Of a stretch of DNA of 64,000 nucleotides, positions 1-8,130 are shown piece after piece. A program made the position numbers and the translations under genes. The stretch covers positions 434,001-498,000 of the forward strand of contig NZ_CP094846.1 in the NCBI RefSeq assembly GCF_022832975.1. Direction: 5' to 3'. The DNA comes from Ornithobacterium rhinotracheale (lineage in GTDB: Bacteria; Bacteroidota; Bacteroidia; Flavobacteriales; Weeksellaceae). The stretch's first letter is position 1; each line of letters begins with the position of its first letter. The notes beneath the pieces are model-generated. The model was not told where the DNA came from and searched no databases. It saw only the letters and a list, made by a program, of their open reading frames with translations.

Positions 1-404
1 CAAAAATTAAAAAAGAAGCAGAAAGACACCAAGCAGAAGTACAAAGACAACAAAAAGAAATTCAAGCACTTTACGAAAAAGCTCAAAAGCAAATGGAAGC
101 GCTTAAAAATAAAAGCGATGCTGAAAAAATGAAAGCTTTGGCTCCACTTGAACAAGAATTGCAAACTAAATCTAAAGCTTTGCAAGAATACCAACAAAAA
201 GCTGCTAAAGATGTAGCAAAAATGGAAAATGATCTTTTAGCACCAGTGTACAAAAAAGTACAAGCGGCGATTGAAGAAGTAGGTAAAAAAGGAAATGTGG
301 GCTATATCATTGATTTAGCAACTGCTGGACAATCAGGAACCATTGTTTACTTCGGTGGAGGAAAAGATTTAACACCGCAAGTTAAAAAGCAATTAGGACT
401 TTAA
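1..404 (+). CDS. OmpH/Skp family periplasmic chaperone, C-terminal part (5' end outside window)
   Basis: The reading frame is open from base 3, so this is the last 133 residues of a longer protein and the ATG at 93 is internal. The visible part starts with a long Lys/Glu/Gln-rich helix with coiled-coil character. It ends in a compact segment containing VGYIIDLATAGQSG and a VYFGGGKDLT tail, which is typical of the OmpH/Skp fold. The family consists of periplasmic chaperones that hold unfolded outer-membrane proteins on their way to the BAM complex. In Bacteroidota, ompH genes often follow bamA, but the upstream neighbour cannot be seen here. A strong terminator follows 25 bases after the stop, so this is the last gene of its transcript. 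Family assignment is from overall pattern, not a search. Confidence 0.85.
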   Translation, partial: KIKKEAERHQAEVQRQQKEIQALYEKAQKQMEALKNKSDAEKMKALAPLEQELQTKSKALQEYQQKAAKDVAKMENDLLAPVYKKVQAAIEEVGKKGNVGYIIDLATAGQSGTIVYFGGGKDLTPQVKKQLGL

Positions 405-428
405 TTAAGTAATAAAGCAAAATAAATG

Positions 429-460
429 AAGCCTTGAGATTTTTTCTCAAGGCTTTTTTT
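429..460 (+). terminator. Intrinsic terminator after the ompH-like gene
   Basis: An 11-bp perfect stem (AAGCCTTGAGA and its complement) with a 5-base T loop is followed by a run of seven Ts. Confidence 0.9.
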
Positions 461-477
461 GTGTCATTTGAAAATGA

Positions 478-1274
478 TTATTTAGAGGTTTCATACTTTA
501 GTTTAAAGGAAATAGGGTAAATTATCATTTCCTTCCATTTAAAATGATGATTTTTTCGTATAAACATCTTGTACCTTTCTTTTGAGCCAAAAATTGAAAT
601 TGAATTATCACTTATTTTTTCATTGTCGTAATTACCTATATTTGAAATTAACCTTATAGCAATCAAAAGCTCAGCATTACATGTGTAAATGCCATATTCT
701 TTTAATTTTATATTTATAATTTTATGATTGTATATTTCTGATATTGGTAAAATGATATTTTCGTAATTCAATCTATCAAAATCATTTTCATTTTTTTTAT
801 AAAAATCCAATTTAAAATATAAATTTTTATCGTTTTGGAGTTTTTTTGTTTCAAAAGAAATTTCTTTCAAAGTGCCACATATTTTGGGGGTTAAAATGCC
901 AAGTTCATAGCCAGGTTTTAGTTCATGAACAGCATTTTTTTAGCCTTAGAAATTAATTCAGATTCTTTTCTAGGTTTAATTTCGATAGGCGGCAATGCGA
1001 TTTTTCTCTGTTTCAGGAATACAATCGTATCATTCGTAGGTGTGAAGAAGTTTAAAGGCTCATATTTGTAATTATCTATTTTAATCAGTCCTTTTTTCTG
1101 ATTTTGAATTTTAAAAACGCCAAACGAGTCAGAATAATAAATATTGTTATTAATTGAAAATTCACAGTATTTTGCAGGTAAACTTTCATCTTGCTCAATA
1201 AATGTAATATTTTGAGCATTCATAATTTGAAAACAGAGAAGAAAAAGACTTGTGAAATATTTTTTCTTAATCAT
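478..1274 (-). pseudogene. Secreted protein with carboxypeptidase-regulatory-like N-terminus, split by a frameshift in an A7 tract
   Basis: Two minus-strand frames (918-1274 and 478 upward) look like one gene. The first begins with a signal peptide (MIKKKYFTSLFLLCFQIMNA) and a beta-rich segment like a carboxypeptidase-regulatory domain. It stops after ISKAKKMLFMN. One extra A in the A7 tract (T7 on the + strand, 935-941) would join it to a frame reading AKKNAVHELKPGYELG and on through the second frame, giving about 265 residues. The second frame has no ATG of its own near its start; its first listed start is a TTG at 870, inside open frame. The C-terminal part resembles a beta-sandwich segment found in similar Bacteroidota secreted proteins, but I do not recognise a named family. 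The promoter looks intact. Real pseudogene, phase variation and homopolymer sequencing error are all possible. Confidence 0.7.
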
Positions 1275-1299
1275 TACTTTAAAGTATAAAATATTATTA

Positions 1300-1331
1300 C
1301 AAAGTTAAACGGAATTTTATCAAGCCTCCAA
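1300..1331 (-). promoter_or_regulatory. Bacteroidota-type promoter of the frameshifted secreted-protein gene
   Basis: On the minus strand TAACTTTG (1300-1307) matches the TAnnTTTG -7 box. A TTG at 1329-1331 lies 21 bases upstream as a -33 element. The start codon is at 1274. Confidence 0.6.
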
Positions 1332-1466
1332 TAAATAGTTCATAATGTTGAATTTGATGATGTTTGAAAATCAGTAAATTATAATTTTAATCAGTTTAAA
1401 TAAACTAAAAGCTAAAATTATATTTAATCATTCTAAATCTAACTTATTGAAATATAGTTATTTATA

Positions 1467-1497
1467 TTGTTTCAATTTAAGTTTTTAAATACATTTG
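1467..1497 (+). promoter_or_regulatory. Promoter of the double-Cys4 protein gene
   Basis: TTG at 1467-1469 and TACATTTG at 1490-1497 are separated by 20 bases, matching the -33/-7 pattern. The -7 box contains the TTG at 1495 that opens the reading frame, so that codon cannot be the translation start. Confidence 0.7.
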
Positions 1498-1524
1498 CAG
1501 TGTAAAATTAAAAATAATACTATT

Positions 1525-1770
1525 ATGTCAATAAGATTAGTCAACGGATGTGTGAACTGCAAAAACTTAACAAAAGATTCAACTTGCAAAATTCACGAAA
1601 CAAAGGTAAAAGAAATCCACACTTGCGACAGCTTTGATATGCGCGTGAGTTTGAAAGATGAAATCGATTGCGCAACATGCGTACGATTCAACAAGCCTTC
1701 TTGCCCTAATCAATTGCATGCTGCCAAAGGTATGCTATGTAACGAGTGGGCACCAGAAGCCAATGCTTAA
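1525..1770 (+). CDS. Small cytoplasmic protein with two Cys4 modules, function unknown
   Basis: An 81-residue protein without signal peptide or membrane segment. I chose the ATG at 1525 because the in-frame TTG at 1495 lies inside the -7 box. It has eight cysteines in two similar modules. Module 1 is C9-x2-C12-x8-C21-x12-C34 and module 2 is C49-x2-C52-x7-C60-x11-C72, each ending in a Cys followed by an acidic residue and an aromatic (CDSF, CNEW). The spacing and cytoplasmic location suggest two zinc knuckles made by an internal duplication; this is inference. The gene is monocistronic, with its own promoter and terminator. I do not recognise the family. Confidence 0.8.
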   Translation: MSIRLVNGCVNCKNLTKDSTCKIHETKVKEIHTCDSFDMRVSLKDEIDCATCVRFNKPSCPNQLHAAKGMLCNEWAPEANA

Positions 1771-1817
1771 AATTGAATGAAAAATCAGTTTTCATAATTT
1801 TAAATTTTTTTGTAGTG

Positions 1818-1857
1818 AAAGCCATGAGTTTCCCTAAACTTGTGGCTTTTCTTTTTT
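1818..1857 (+). terminator. Intrinsic terminator after the double-Cys4 gene
   Basis: AAAGCCATGAGTTT pairs with AAACTTGTGGCTTT across a 4-base loop, with one mismatch or wobble, and is followed by a T-rich tract. Confidence 0.85.
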
Positions 1858-1954
1858 CAGACTAAAACACCCAAATTCAAGTTTCTACATTGTTGTCCTA
1901 AGAATGATGTATAAAATCATATCCAAAAGTTTAAAAAAATCGTGGATTAATAAT

Positions 1955-1962
1955 TATATTTG
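1955..1962 (+). promoter_or_regulatory. -7 box of the fbaA promoter
   Basis: TATATTTG fits TAnnTTTG and lies 27 bases before the fbaA ATG. I see no convincing -33 box. Confidence 0.6.
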
Positions 1963-1989
1963 TACAATAATCATTAACACAATAAAATT

Positions 1990-3060
1990 ATGAGTAGAAA
2001 ATTTCCTGCCGGTGTAGCCACTGGAGACCTAGTACAAGAAATCTTTGCCGATGCCAAAAAGAACGGATACGCTTTACCAGCGGTAAATGTTATTGGCTCA
2101 GATACTATAAACGCTGTAATGGAAACAGCTGCAGAACTTAATTCCCCTGTAATCATTCAATTTTCTAACGGAGGTGCGATTTTCAACGCAGGTAAAGGAT
2201 TATCAAACGAAAACCAACGTGCTGCTATCTTAGGAGCTGTTGCGGGAGCAAAACATGTTCATCAATTGGCGGAAGCTTATGGTGCTACTGTAATTTTACA
2301 CACAGACCACTGTGCTAAAAAATTACTTCCTTGGATAGATGGCCTTATCGATGAAAGTGAAAAATATTTCAAAGAAACAGGAAAACCATTATTCAGCTCT
2401 CACATGCTTGATTTCTCTGAGGAACCAATCGAAGAAAACTTAGATCTTTCTGTAGAAAGATTTAAGCGTATGGCTAAAATGGGCATGACTTTAGAAATCG
2501 AATTAGGTATCACTGGAGGTGAAGAAGATGGCGTAGACAATTCAGATGTAGACGATTCTAAATTATACACTCAACCAGAAGAAGTAATGTATGCTTATGA
2601 TCGTTTAAAAGAAGTTTCTGATCGTTTTACAATCGCTGCTGCATTCGGAAATGTTCACGGTGTGTATAAACCAGGTAATGTGAAATTGACTCCAAAAATC
2701 CTTGACAACTCTCAAAAATTCATCGAGAAAGAAAGAAAAACAGGAGAAAAACCAGTTGATTTCGTATTCCACGGAGGTTCAGGTTCAGACTTGAAAGACA
2801 TCAGAGAAGCAATCGGATATGGTGTAGTAAAAATGAACATCGATACCGACCAGCAATATGCTTTCATGACTGGAATCAGAGATTACTTCAAAAAGAACGA
2901 AGCATATCTTCAATCTCAAATCGGTAACCCAGAAGGCCCAGATTCACCAAACAAGAAAAAATACGATCCACGCGTTTGGTTGAGAGAAGGAGAAAAAACT
3001 TTCATCGCAAGATTGAAACAAGCTTTCGAAGATTTAAACAATGTAAACACCTTAGGATAA
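1990..3060 (+). CDS. fbaA: Class II fructose-bisphosphate aldolase
   Basis: A 356-residue protein of the long class II (zinc-dependent) aldolase type. It cleaves fructose 1,6-bisphosphate to dihydroxyacetone phosphate and glyceraldehyde 3-phosphate in glycolysis and works in reverse in gluconeogenesis. Recognisable elements are the N-terminal YALPAVNVIGSDTINAV segment, the metal-binding TDHCAKK (about residue 106), a glycine-rich LGITGGEEDGV segment, the FGNVHGVY motif with a metal-ligand His (about residue 224), the FVFHGGSGS phosphate loop and the KMNIDTDQQYA segment. Length matches the family. It has its own promoter and terminator, so it is monocistronic. Together with pyk and pckA in this window it covers key steps of the EMP pathway. 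Confidence 0.97.
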   Translation: MSRKFPAGVATGDLVQEIFADAKKNGYALPAVNVIGSDTINAVMETAAELNSPVIIQFSNGGAIFNAGKGLSNENQRAAILGAVAGAKHVHQLAEAYGATVILHTDHCAKKLLPWIDGLIDESEKYFKETGKPLFSSHMLDFSEEPIEENLDLSVERFKRMAKMGMTLEIELGITGGEEDGVDNSDVDDSKLYTQPEEVMYAYDRLKEVSDRFTIAAAFGNVHGVYKPGNVKLTPKILDNSQKFIEKERKTGEKPVDFVFHGGSGSDLKDIREAIGYGVVKMNIDTDQQYAFMTGIRDYFKKNEAYLQSQIGNPEGPDSPNKKKYDPRVWLREGEKTFIARLKQAFEDLNNVNTLG

Positions 3061-3084
3061 TTCCAAAAGAAGTTTATTAAAAAT

Positions 3085-3119
3085 AAAACCCCGAATTTCT
3101 CAGAAATTCGGGGTTTTTT
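3085..3119 (+). terminator. Intrinsic terminator of fbaA
   Basis: A perfect stem of at least 12 bp (ACCCCGAATTTC / GAAATTCGGGGT) with a 3-base loop, flanked by As and a T6 run. Confidence 0.95.
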
Positions 3120-3335
3120 GTGATTTCTATTAGTCTTATTGGTGATTATTTGATTTGTTAAATATATTATTGTTAAAAAAGTTAACTTAAGTAAGATTTG
3201 TAGTTAATTTTGGAATTTTAGTGATTTATTTTGTTTCTAATTTGTAATATTGTGTTATACAATTGATTGTATGGTCGGGGAATTTGAAAAGTGACTTAAA
3301 AAAATAGAGTAGAAGTAAATCAAATTATCAGTATT

Positions 3336-3803
3336 ATGTTAAAAAGTAATTTAAAAAAGTTATTTTTAATGGCTACTATGTTTTTGGTAGCCGTTGGGTG
3401 CTTTTCTGGTTCTGAGCAGAAAGAGCCAGATTTTGACTTAAAGGGAGCCTTTGATGGTTTTGCTAAAAATATAACACTCCAAAAGGATTTTAGTATGCCA
3501 ATTCGTGCAGAAAAAGCAAGCGAGCATATTCAGAAATATTTACTTGAAGCAGATGCTGAGCTGAGTGAAGCCATGAAAGAGGACGATTATGTTGATGCGG
3601 TTTCCTATAAGGTAGCTTATGATGGTAAAAACCTTAATTTCGTTGATTTTAAGACAGAAGAAAAAACAATTTCGTCTCGTGCAGCAAAGGGTGGGCCTGC
3701 ATCTGAATACGATTGGAGTTGTCCTGGAGGGCAAAGGCTTGTGACTACTTGTATGAGTCAAAGCTGTGTAGAAAAAGAGCTTAAAGAGCTAGCAAAAAAA
3801 TGA
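3336..3803 (+). CDS. Putative lipoprotein, with a possible -1 frameshift extension to 3874
   Basis: A 155-residue protein with a lipoprotein signal (MLKSNLKKLFLMATMFLVAVGC), with the lipidated Cys at about residue 22. The rest is hydrophilic, with Cys residues in SCPGG and in CMSQSC. I recognise no family. The annotated stop follows directly after an A7 tract read as GCA AAA AAA TGA. A -1 shift there continues for 24 codons (MNVGDEVVIHRSRFKVEICT then TIKD) to a TAA ending at 3874, adding a plausible beta-rich tail with one more Cys. The A7 tract is in the phase A AAA AAA, a known slippery heptamer, and a small hairpin (3812-3830) lies downstream. The alternatives are a plain homopolymer error or mutation. 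Confidence 0.7.
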   Translation: MLKSNLKKLFLMATMFLVAVGCFSGSEQKEPDFDLKGAFDGFAKNITLQKDFSMPIRAEKASEHIQKYLLEADAELSEAMKEDDYVDAVSYKVAYDGKNLNFVDFKTEEKTISSRAAKGGPASEYDWSCPGGQRLVTTCMSQSCVEKELKELAKK

Positions 3804-3889
3804 ATGTGGGAGATGAAGTTGTGATTCATCGTTCAAGGTTTAAAGTAGAGATTTGCACTACTATAAAAGATTAATAAAAATTAAATATG

Positions 3890-3920
3890 AGCCTTCCTTT
3901 TGAAATGAGGGGGCTTTTTT
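3890..3920 (+). terminator. Probable terminator after the lipoprotein gene
   Basis: A short stem (AGCCTTC/GGGGGCT, with two G-T pairs) and a 12-base loop are followed by T7. It lies 15 bases beyond the extended stop at 3874, which fits either gene end. Confidence 0.6.
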
Positions 3921-3975
3921 TATATTTGATAAAAAATTTGTAGCTTTACCCAATCATTTGTAAAGATTATAAATT

Positions 3976-4821
3976 ATGGCTTGGTTCAGACGAACAAAGA
4001 AAAATATACAAACCACTACCGAGGAGAAAAAAGACACTCCCAAAGGCTTGTGGTACAAAACGCCCACTGGGAAAGTGATTGAAACCGAGGAATTGGAGCG
4101 TAACGATTATGTGAGCCCAGAGGACGACTTCCATGTGCGCATAGGTTCGCAACAATATTTTGAGATCTTATTCGATGACAAAAAATTCAAAGAATTAGAT
4201 AAAAATCTCTCAAGCAAAGACCCGCTTGGGTGGGAAGATACCCAAAAATACACGGATAGAGTAAAATCCACTCGCAAAAAAACAGGACTTACTGACTCGC
4301 TTCGCACAGCTTATGGCGATATCAATGGGCGAAAAGTGGTGGTAAGTGCCATGGATTTTGTGTTCATTGGCGGTTCGCTTGGCTCGGTAATGGGCGAGAA
4401 AATCGTTCGTGCCATTGATTACGCTATTGAAAATAATACCGCTTTTGTATTGATTTGTAAATCAGGAGGTGCTCGTATGATGGAGGCAGCACACTCGTTG
4501 ATGCAGATGGCGAAAGTGGAAGCGAAGCTTGTACAACTTTCAGAAGCTAAATTACCTTATATTACGATTTTGACAGACCCCACCTTTGGCGGAATCACCG
4601 CTTCGTTTGGTATGATGGGGGATGTAACTATCGCAGAGCCAGGTGCACTTATCGGTTTTGCAGGGCCCCGTGTAATCAAAGAAACGATTGGTAAAGATTT
4701 GCCAGAAGGATTCCAAACATCAGAGTTCTTGCTCGAGAAAGGATTTATAGATTTAATCGTTCATAGGCAAAGTTTGAAAACACGACTTACTCAACTCTTA
4801 GATTTAATGATGGAAAAATAA
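3976..4821 (+). CDS. accD: Acetyl-CoA carboxylase carboxyltransferase subunit beta
   Basis: A 281-residue crotonase-fold carboxyltransferase subunit that, with AccA, transfers CO2 from carboxybiotin to acetyl-CoA to make malonyl-CoA for fatty-acid synthesis. The core is recognisable in [50 protein letters not shown] and [19 protein letters not shown]. The N-terminal region ([18 protein letters not shown] and [13 protein letters not shown]) aligns with the zinc ribbon of E. coli AccD but contains none of its four cysteines. I believe this loss is usual in Bacteroidota. The gene stands alone, with a terminator behind it. The promoter is unclear: TATATTTG (3921-3928) or TAGCTTTA (3941-3948) could serve. 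Confidence 0.95.
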   Translation: MAWFRRTKKNIQTTTEEKKDTPKGLWYKTPTGKVIETEELERNDYVSPEDDFHVRIGSQQYFEILFDDKKFKELDKNLSSKDPLGWEDTQKYTDRVKSTRKKTGLTDSLRTAYGDINGRKVVVSAMDFVFIGGSLGSVMGEKIVRAIDYAIENNTAFVLICKSGGARMMEAAHSLMQMAKVEAKLVQLSEAKLPYITILTDPTFGGITASFGMMGDVTIAEPGALIGFAGPRVIKETIGKDLPEGFQTSEFLLEKGFIDLIVHRQSLKTRLTQLLDLMMEK

Positions 4822-4843
4822 AATAGCTTAAAATCATATTTTT

Positions 4844-4876
4844 AATCCGTGATAACATAATATCACGGATTTTTTT
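4844..4876 (+). terminator. Intrinsic terminator of accD
   Basis: An 11-bp stem (AATCCGTGATA / TATCACGGATT) with a 6-base loop and a T7 run. Confidence 0.9.
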
Positions 4877-5009
4877 CGCCCCTTCAATTCGGAAACAAAA
4901 ATCGTTTTGAGAGTTTTTTGGTGTATTTTAGACGCATAATTTAATCTTTTAAAACACTGAAAATAAATTAATTTAATTTAATATGGTTTCTTTTTTCGAA
5001 AAACTGTGT

Positions 5010-5049
5010 AAACTTTTTTTGTTTATAAAGTTTTTTGGTTTTAAATTTG
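5010..5049 (+). promoter_or_regulatory. Promoter and candidate operator of the RND efflux operon
   Basis: TTTG at 5018-5021 and TAAATTTG at 5042-5049 are 20 bases apart, as expected for a -33/-7 promoter, giving a leader of about 10 bases before the ATG at 5065. An inverted repeat AAACTTT (5010-5016) / AAAGTTT (5027-5033) brackets the -33 box, as an autoregulatory TetR operator might. The operator role is inferred. Confidence 0.6.
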
Positions 5050-5064
5050 CGGTGAAATTAAAAA

Positions 5065-5676
5065 ATGGAAATGAAAGAGAAAGTGCTGAATAAAGCCAAG
5101 GAATTGTTCTGTCAGTTTGGTTATAAGACCATTACGATGGACGAGGTGGCAAATCAGCTGAGCGTTTCGAAAAAAACACTTTACGAAATCTACGATTCCA
5201 AAAGTAAATTGGTAGAGGAAGTGGTGGGGAGTTTGCAAAAGGACATTGATAGGGAAATCGAAAATAGTTTTGATAAACGATACAATGCCATTGAGCAGAT
5301 TTATGCGACCATTAGTCAAGTCGAGAAAGTTTTTGGCGTGTTGAATTCAAGAAAGTTGAATTGGGAATTGCAAAAATATTATCCCAAAATTCGTCAGTCG
5401 CTAGACATCAATGTAATGGAGCGAATGAAAAAGTACTTGTATCGAAACATTCAGCAGGGAATTGCCGAGGGGCTCTATCGCCCAGAGATTGATATGCAAT
5501 TTATGTTCTATTTCTTTTGGGGGATTACTCAAAACAAATGGGGCGAGGAAATTTACCCAGAACATAAATTTGATTTTAAAGAAGTAGAGAAAAAACACAT
5601 GGAGTATGTACTCAGAATCATGGCGACTCCAAAGGGTGTTGCAGTGCTCGAAAAAATAATTAATCCAGAAAAATAA
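5065..5676 (+). CDS. TetR/AcrR family transcriptional regulator
   Basis: A 203-residue regulator. The N-terminal helix-turn-helix runs from about residue 8 to 52 (KAKELFCQFGYKTITMDEVA, then QLSVSKKTLYEIYDSKSKLV), and the rest is an all-helical ligand-binding and dimer domain. It is the first gene of a four-gene run with tolC-, hlyD- and RND-like genes, with only 3 bases between its stop and the next ATG. By analogy it represses its own efflux operon until an inducer binds. The inverted repeat at 5010-5033 is the likely site. An alternative ATG lies two codons downstream. The ligand is not predictable. Confidence 0.92.
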   Translation: MEMKEKVLNKAKELFCQFGYKTITMDEVANQLSVSKKTLYEIYDSKSKLVEEVVGSLQKDIDREIENSFDKRYNAIEQIYATISQVEKVFGVLNSRKLNWELQKYYPKIRQSLDINVMERMKKYLYRNIQQGIAEGLYRPEIDMQFMFYFFWGITQNKWGEEIYPEHKFDFKEVEKKHMEYVLRIMATPKGVAVLEKIINPEK

Positions 5677-5679
5677 GAT

Positions 5680-7011
5680 ATGAAAAAGTTATTAATATTA
5701 ATGTGTGCTACGGCAAGTGTGTGGCTGGGTGCACAGCAGCAAAAGACGCTCACCTTGAAAGAGGCGATAAATTATGCGCTGGAAAACAAGAGCGAGGCGG
5801 AAAAAGCTGCCTTGGAAATCGAAAAAAGTGAGTATAAAATCAAGGAAGTGCGTGCCAATGCGTTGCCTAATGTTTCCATCTCGGGGGGGCTTACTTACAA
5901 TCCTCTGTTGCAGGAAGTGATTTTCCCGAGTTTTACGAATCCCAACGAAAATATGAAAATTTCGCTTGGGCAACCATGGAACTCCAATGTAAATGCGACT
6001 TTGACACAGGTGCTTTTTAATCAATCGGTGTTTACGGGATTAAAGGCTGCACGCTCTACAAAGGAATTTTATATGCTAAATAAAGAATTAACCGATGAGC
6101 AAATCATCGAAAAAGTGGCGCATGCATATTTTCAGGTGTACCAAACGCAGCAAAAACTTAACAACTTGGAAAGTAATTTAGCTTTAACCGAAAAAACAGT
6201 GAAAGTGATACAAGGGCAATACGAGGCAGGCTTAGCCAGAAAAATAGATTTAGACCGCGCTAGCGTTACGCTTAACAATCTGAAATCTACCCAGCAGCAA
6301 TTGGTAAACGCTGTGCAAATCGCACAGAATGCTCTAAAATTCATGGTGGGATTGCCAATGGATACTAATTTGCAATTGCCAGAAAATACTTTTGCACCAT
6401 CAATTTTAGCCTTGAATGAGCAAGCGGATTTAAGCAAAAGAACCGAAGTTCAAGTCATCGAAAAACAACTCGAATTGCTTGAGTGGCAGAAAAAAGCCAA
6501 TGAAGCAGAATATTATCCTTCCGCAGCTTTGGTTGCCAATTACGGTTGGCTGGGGCAAGGTAAAAAAATGCCATGGTGGCATGGCGAAGATGATAAAGTG
6601 TATTGGTCAGATTTAGCGTCCGTAGGATTAAATGTGAAAATTCCGATTTTTAGTGGTTTTTCAATTAAATCAAAAGTAAAACAAAGTGAAATCGATATTT
6701 TGTCGGCAAAAGCGGGGTTAAAAGACACCAAGCTGGCGCTAGAAATGGCATATAAAAACGCAACCGAGCAAATGAAAAACACGGCCATAAGTATCGATGT
6801 TCAGCAAGAAAATGTGAAACTTGCTGAAAATGTTTTGACCAATACGCAAAACAATTATCAATACGGGCTGGCAACGCTTACCGATTTATTGGATTCGGAG
6901 CGCGCCCTTGCCGACGCCAAAAACAATTTAACCAATGCTAAATTAGATTATAAATTAGCCGAAATCGAATATTTAAAAGCGCAAGGAAACCTAAAATCTT
7001 TAATTAAATAA
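5680..7011 (+). CDS. TolC family outer-membrane efflux protein
   Basis: A 443-residue precursor with a signal peptide (MKKLLILMCATASVWLGAQQ). The mature protein has the two-fold repeated long-helix pattern of the outer-membrane efflux family: a first half up to about residue 220, including AHAYFQVYQTQQKLNNLESN and QYEAGLARKIDLDRASVTL. The second half contains YQYGLATLTDLLDSERALAD. It would form the trimeric outer-membrane duct for the RND pump encoded downstream. It sits 3 bases after tetR and 11 before the adaptor gene, so it is clearly in one operon. The substrate is unknown. Confidence 0.93.
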   Translation: MKKLLILMCATASVWLGAQQQKTLTLKEAINYALENKSEAEKAALEIEKSEYKIKEVRANALPNVSISGGLTYNPLLQEVIFPSFTNPNENMKISLGQPWNSNVNATLTQVLFNQSVFTGLKAARSTKEFYMLNKELTDEQIIEKVAHAYFQVYQTQQKLNNLESNLALTEKTVKVIQGQYEAGLARKIDLDRASVTLNNLKSTQQQLVNAVQIAQNALKFMVGLPMDTNLQLPENTFAPSILALNEQADLSKRTEVQVIEKQLELLEWQKKANEAEYYPSAALVANYGWLGQGKKMPWWHGEDDKVYWSDLASVGLNVKIPIFSGFSIKSKVKQSEIDILSAKAGLKDTKLALEMAYKNATEQMKNTAISIDVQQENVKLAENVLTNTQNNYQYGLATLTDLLDSERALADAKNNLTNAKLDYKLAEIEYLKAQGNLKSLIK

Positions 7012-7022
7012 AAAAACAAATC

Positions 7023-8123
7023 ATGAAAAAATTAGTTATCCCTATCATAATAATCATTGCACTTATCGTTGGTGTGTTTTTCATCCTAAGCGGTAACAAG
7101 AAAAGCAACGAAGAAAAAGTAGCCATCGTAAAAACTGAAAACAGCCGTGTGGCGGTGCAAGTGGCAAAAGTAAAAGAAGATCATTTGTCGGGGCAATTTT
7201 CCGCCAACGGGACATTTGTTCCAGAAAAAGAAACCATGGTGAGTCCTGAAATGGGCGGACAAGTCGTGGCGATTTATGTGAGCGAAGGTAGCTATGTGCG
7301 TGCAGGACAAACCATTGCAAAACTAAAAGGCGACAAAGTAAATGTAGGTTTAGACGCCTCTCGTGCACAATTGGATAATGCGCAAGCGGCTTTGGTGAAT
7401 GCAAAATCGCAATTAGCAAGATTTGAAGCTGCTTATAAAACAGGGGGTGTGACCGACCAACAAGTAGACCAAATGCGTCTGCAAGTAAAGCAATTGCAAT
7501 CGCAAGTGAAAAGTGCGCAAGCAGGACTTAAAAATGCACAATTAAGCAGTGGAGATACCAATGTGGTGGCAAAAGTGAGCGGAATTGTGAACCGTAAATT
7601 GGTTGAAACAGGAGCTGTAGTAGGCGCAGGGAATCCAATTGTGCAAATCGTAAATATTTCAAGTTTAAAATTAAAAGTAAATGTAGATGAATCTTTGGTG
7701 ACAAAGTTACATGTAGGCGATGTCGTAAGCGTTAAACCTACTGTGTTGAACGATCCAATTCAAGGGAAAATTACATTTATTGCGCCAATGTCAGACGGTG
7801 CGTTGAAATTTCCAGTAGAAATTACCGTAGATAATAAAAACCAAAAACTAAAAGCAGGAATGTATGCCGTGGCTAATTTCGACCAAAATGGGGAAGGAGA
7901 TGCGCCTGCGCTTGTAATCCCAAGAGATGCTTTTGTAGGTTCTGTGAGCCAAAACCAAGTATTTCAAGTAGTAGATAACACAGCAGTATTGAAAACCATT
8001 CAAAGTGGTAGAAATTTAGGAGATGTAGTAGAGGTGATTTCTGGGTTAAAACTTGGTGATGTTGTTGTGACAAGCGGACAAATTAACCTTGAAAATGGTA
8101 CTAAAGTAAAAATCATAAAGTAA
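7023..8123 (+). CDS. RND efflux periplasmic adaptor subunit (membrane fusion protein)
   Basis: A 366-residue protein with an N-terminal membrane anchor (about residues 4-24). A biotinyl/lipoyl-like half motif follows (GGQVVAIYVSEGSYVRAGQT), then a helical hairpin rich in Ala/Gln, the second lipoyl half (VVAKVSGIVNRKLVETGAVV) and beta-barrel and membrane-proximal domains. It links the inner-membrane RND pump to the TolC-like duct. It starts 11 bases after the tolC-like stop and ends 7 bases before the RND gene. Confidence 0.93.
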   Translation: MKKLVIPIIIIIALIVGVFFILSGNKKSNEEKVAIVKTENSRVAVQVAKVKEDHLSGQFSANGTFVPEKETMVSPEMGGQVVAIYVSEGSYVRAGQTIAKLKGDKVNVGLDASRAQLDNAQAALVNAKSQLARFEAAYKTGGVTDQQVDQMRLQVKQLQSQVKSAQAGLKNAQLSSGDTNVVAKVSGIVNRKLVETGAVVGAGNPIVQIVNISSLKLKVNVDESLVTKLHVGDVVSVKPTVLNDPIQGKITFIAPMSDGALKFPVEITVDNKNQKLKAGMYAVANFDQNGEGDAPALVIPRDAFVGSVSQNQVFQVVDNTAVLKTIQSGRNLGDVVEVISGLKLGDVVVTSGQINLENGTKVKIIK

Positions 8124-8130
8124 TCAATCT

